The position numbers were made by a program, and so were the translations under genes. The notes below the pieces were generated by a model. The model saw only the letters and a program-made list of their open reading frames with translations. It had not been told where the DNA came from and did not search any database. From NCBI GenBank assembly GCA_030598885.1, contig JAUVOZ010000139.1, forward strand, positions 1 through 5,363: a stretch of DNA of 5,363 bases. Direction: 5' to 3'. The stretch comes from Anaerolineae bacterium. Its GTDB lineage: Bacteria > Chloroflexota > Anaerolineae > Anaerolineales > E44-bin32. This document shows, piece by piece, positions 4,661 through 5,363 of this stretch (its first letter is position 1; every line of letters begins with the position of its first letter).

Positions 4661-5363
4661 TCATTCTTCCGGTAGCAGTGGCAGTTCGTCCATTCCAAAC
4701 TTTTGAGCTGCTTCGGTGGTGATCCGGCGCAGTTCAGCAGCTAGTTTGTCTGAGACGAGACCTGGTTGGTAGTTTTTTAGAAGTTGATCCACACGATCGG
4801 AGGCGCGCTCAAAAGTGGTCTTGGCTCCCCTGCTTTTCCATCCATCCAGCGAGCCGCGGTCGATGACCTTTGAAGGGATATACAATTCCTCTTGAAACCA
4901 TTTCCGAGTATGGGGATCAGTCAGGTAATCAGCCCGGTGACCCATCGATCGCATGAGCGTCAGAGCGATCGGTTCGTCACGCGCCTCAATACCAGCAATC
5001 AATCGCTTGGCCATGCCGATGATCTCGGCATCGATGACCAACTTTTCATGGCTCTGGCAACTCTCAAAGTTCATCATCCCAGCACCCGAGACCATGTTGA
5101 CCCCAGCCAGAGCGGCTAACAGGGTCCCGCCAGCAGATTCTAATCCACATTGGGCATCGACAATCTTGGCATCGCTCATTCCCAGATATGCATGGGTGGG
5201 CATACCCAACACTTTTCCGACTTGAGTGTAAGCGCAGTCGATCATCCATGTCCCTACAGCTCCCATCGGAGTCGTCCCTTCACGCATGTCGAAGGCCGCT
5301 GGCGACCCACCCCAAACAATGGGGGCCCCTTCATGGGTTAATTGGCAAATGACCACTCCACTC
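4661..5363 (-). CDS. MttB-family (trimethylamine methyltransferase superfamily) protein, non-pyrrolysine type, C-terminal part
   Basis: This is the last 233 or so residues of an MttB-family methyltransferase whose start lies beyond the right edge; the frame is open through 5363, and the GTG at 5354-5356 is an internal valine. Such proteins move a methyl group from a methylated amine to the Co(I) corrinoid protein encoded next door. Numbering from that valine, SGVVICQLTHEGAP at the edge, LGMSDAKIVDAQ (58-69), GAGMMNFE (91-98) and EKLVIDAEIIGMAKR (104-118) align, from memory, with the C-terminal half of Methanosarcina MttB. There the S-Pyl-S-D-A-K stretch holds pyrrolysine; here the aligned residue is Met60 (ATG, 5177-5179) and no in-frame stop occurs. 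It therefore belongs with non-pyrrolysine homologues such as MtgB, MtpB and MtcB, which act on quaternary amines (glycine betaine, proline betaine, carnitine). The exact substrate is not readable. Confidence 0.9.
   Translation of the reverse strand, partial: SGVVICQLTHEGAPIVWGGSPAAFDMREGTTPMGAVGTWMIDCAYTQVGKVLGMPTHAYLGMSDAKIVDAQCGLESAGGTLLAALAGVNMVSGAGMMNFESCQSHEKLVIDAEIIGMAKRLIAGIEARDEPIALTLMRSMGHRADYLTDPHTRKWFQEELYIPSKVIDRGSLDGWKSRGAKTTFERASDRVDQLLKNYQPGLVSDKLAAELRRITTEAAQKFGMDELPLLPEE

Noticed and set aside
4630..4698. Upstream in-frame extension of the corrinoid-protein gene to an ATG at 4698
   Set aside because: It would overlap the end of the methyltransferase gene and add 23 residues with no family resemblance; the ATG at 4629 has a Shine-Dalgarno site and matches the usual N-terminus.

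Overview
This 5.4-kb window of bacterial DNA has roughly balanced base composition. It holds two unrelated gene blocks that converge near position 1,750. Starts are preceded by strong Shine-Dalgarno sequences (AGGAGG or GGAGGT), one gene starts with TTG, and no gene shows phage or transposon character. The mix of PTS components with a corrinoid methyltransferase system suggests an anaerobic or facultative bacterium. The protein flavour brings Chloroflexota or a Gram-positive-like lineage to mind, but the phylum cannot be fixed from this window.

Left block (+ strand, about 1-1669): an HPr-type PTS phosphocarrier (127-408) is followed, after a 220-bp spacer, by a double-SIS-domain sugar-phosphate protein (629-1669). 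The latter is the isomerase half of GlmS without its glutaminase domain, as in NagB-II/AgaS-like enzymes. Together they suggest PTS-linked uptake and catabolism of an amino sugar, though no sugar permease or enzyme I lies inside the window. The spacer contains two hairpins built on the direct repeat GAAGTACGAGC, each presenting an ACGA loop, then a TATAAT-like box.

Right block (- strand, from the right edge down to 1826): the 3' half of an MttB-family methyltransferase (4661-5363, cut by the window edge), a cobalamin-binding corrinoid protein (3985-4629), an unassigned radical SAM protein with four extra cysteines (3010-3918) and, after a 278-bp gap, a beta-hydroxyacid dehydrogenase (1826-2731). 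The first two are the standard pair in which a methyl group from a methylated amine is moved to a corrinoid cofactor. The methyltransferase has methionine where archaeal MttB has pyrrolysine, so it belongs with the non-pyrrolysine members that act on quaternary amines such as glycine betaine. The radical SAM gene, 66 bp downstream on the same strand, is the most novel part of the block.

The 278-bp gap (2732-3009) has no convincing gene but carries a striking 13-bp-arm inverted repeat. The convergent spacer (1670-1825) holds a well-formed ribosome-binding site with an ATG that stops after three codons, possibly a gene remnant.
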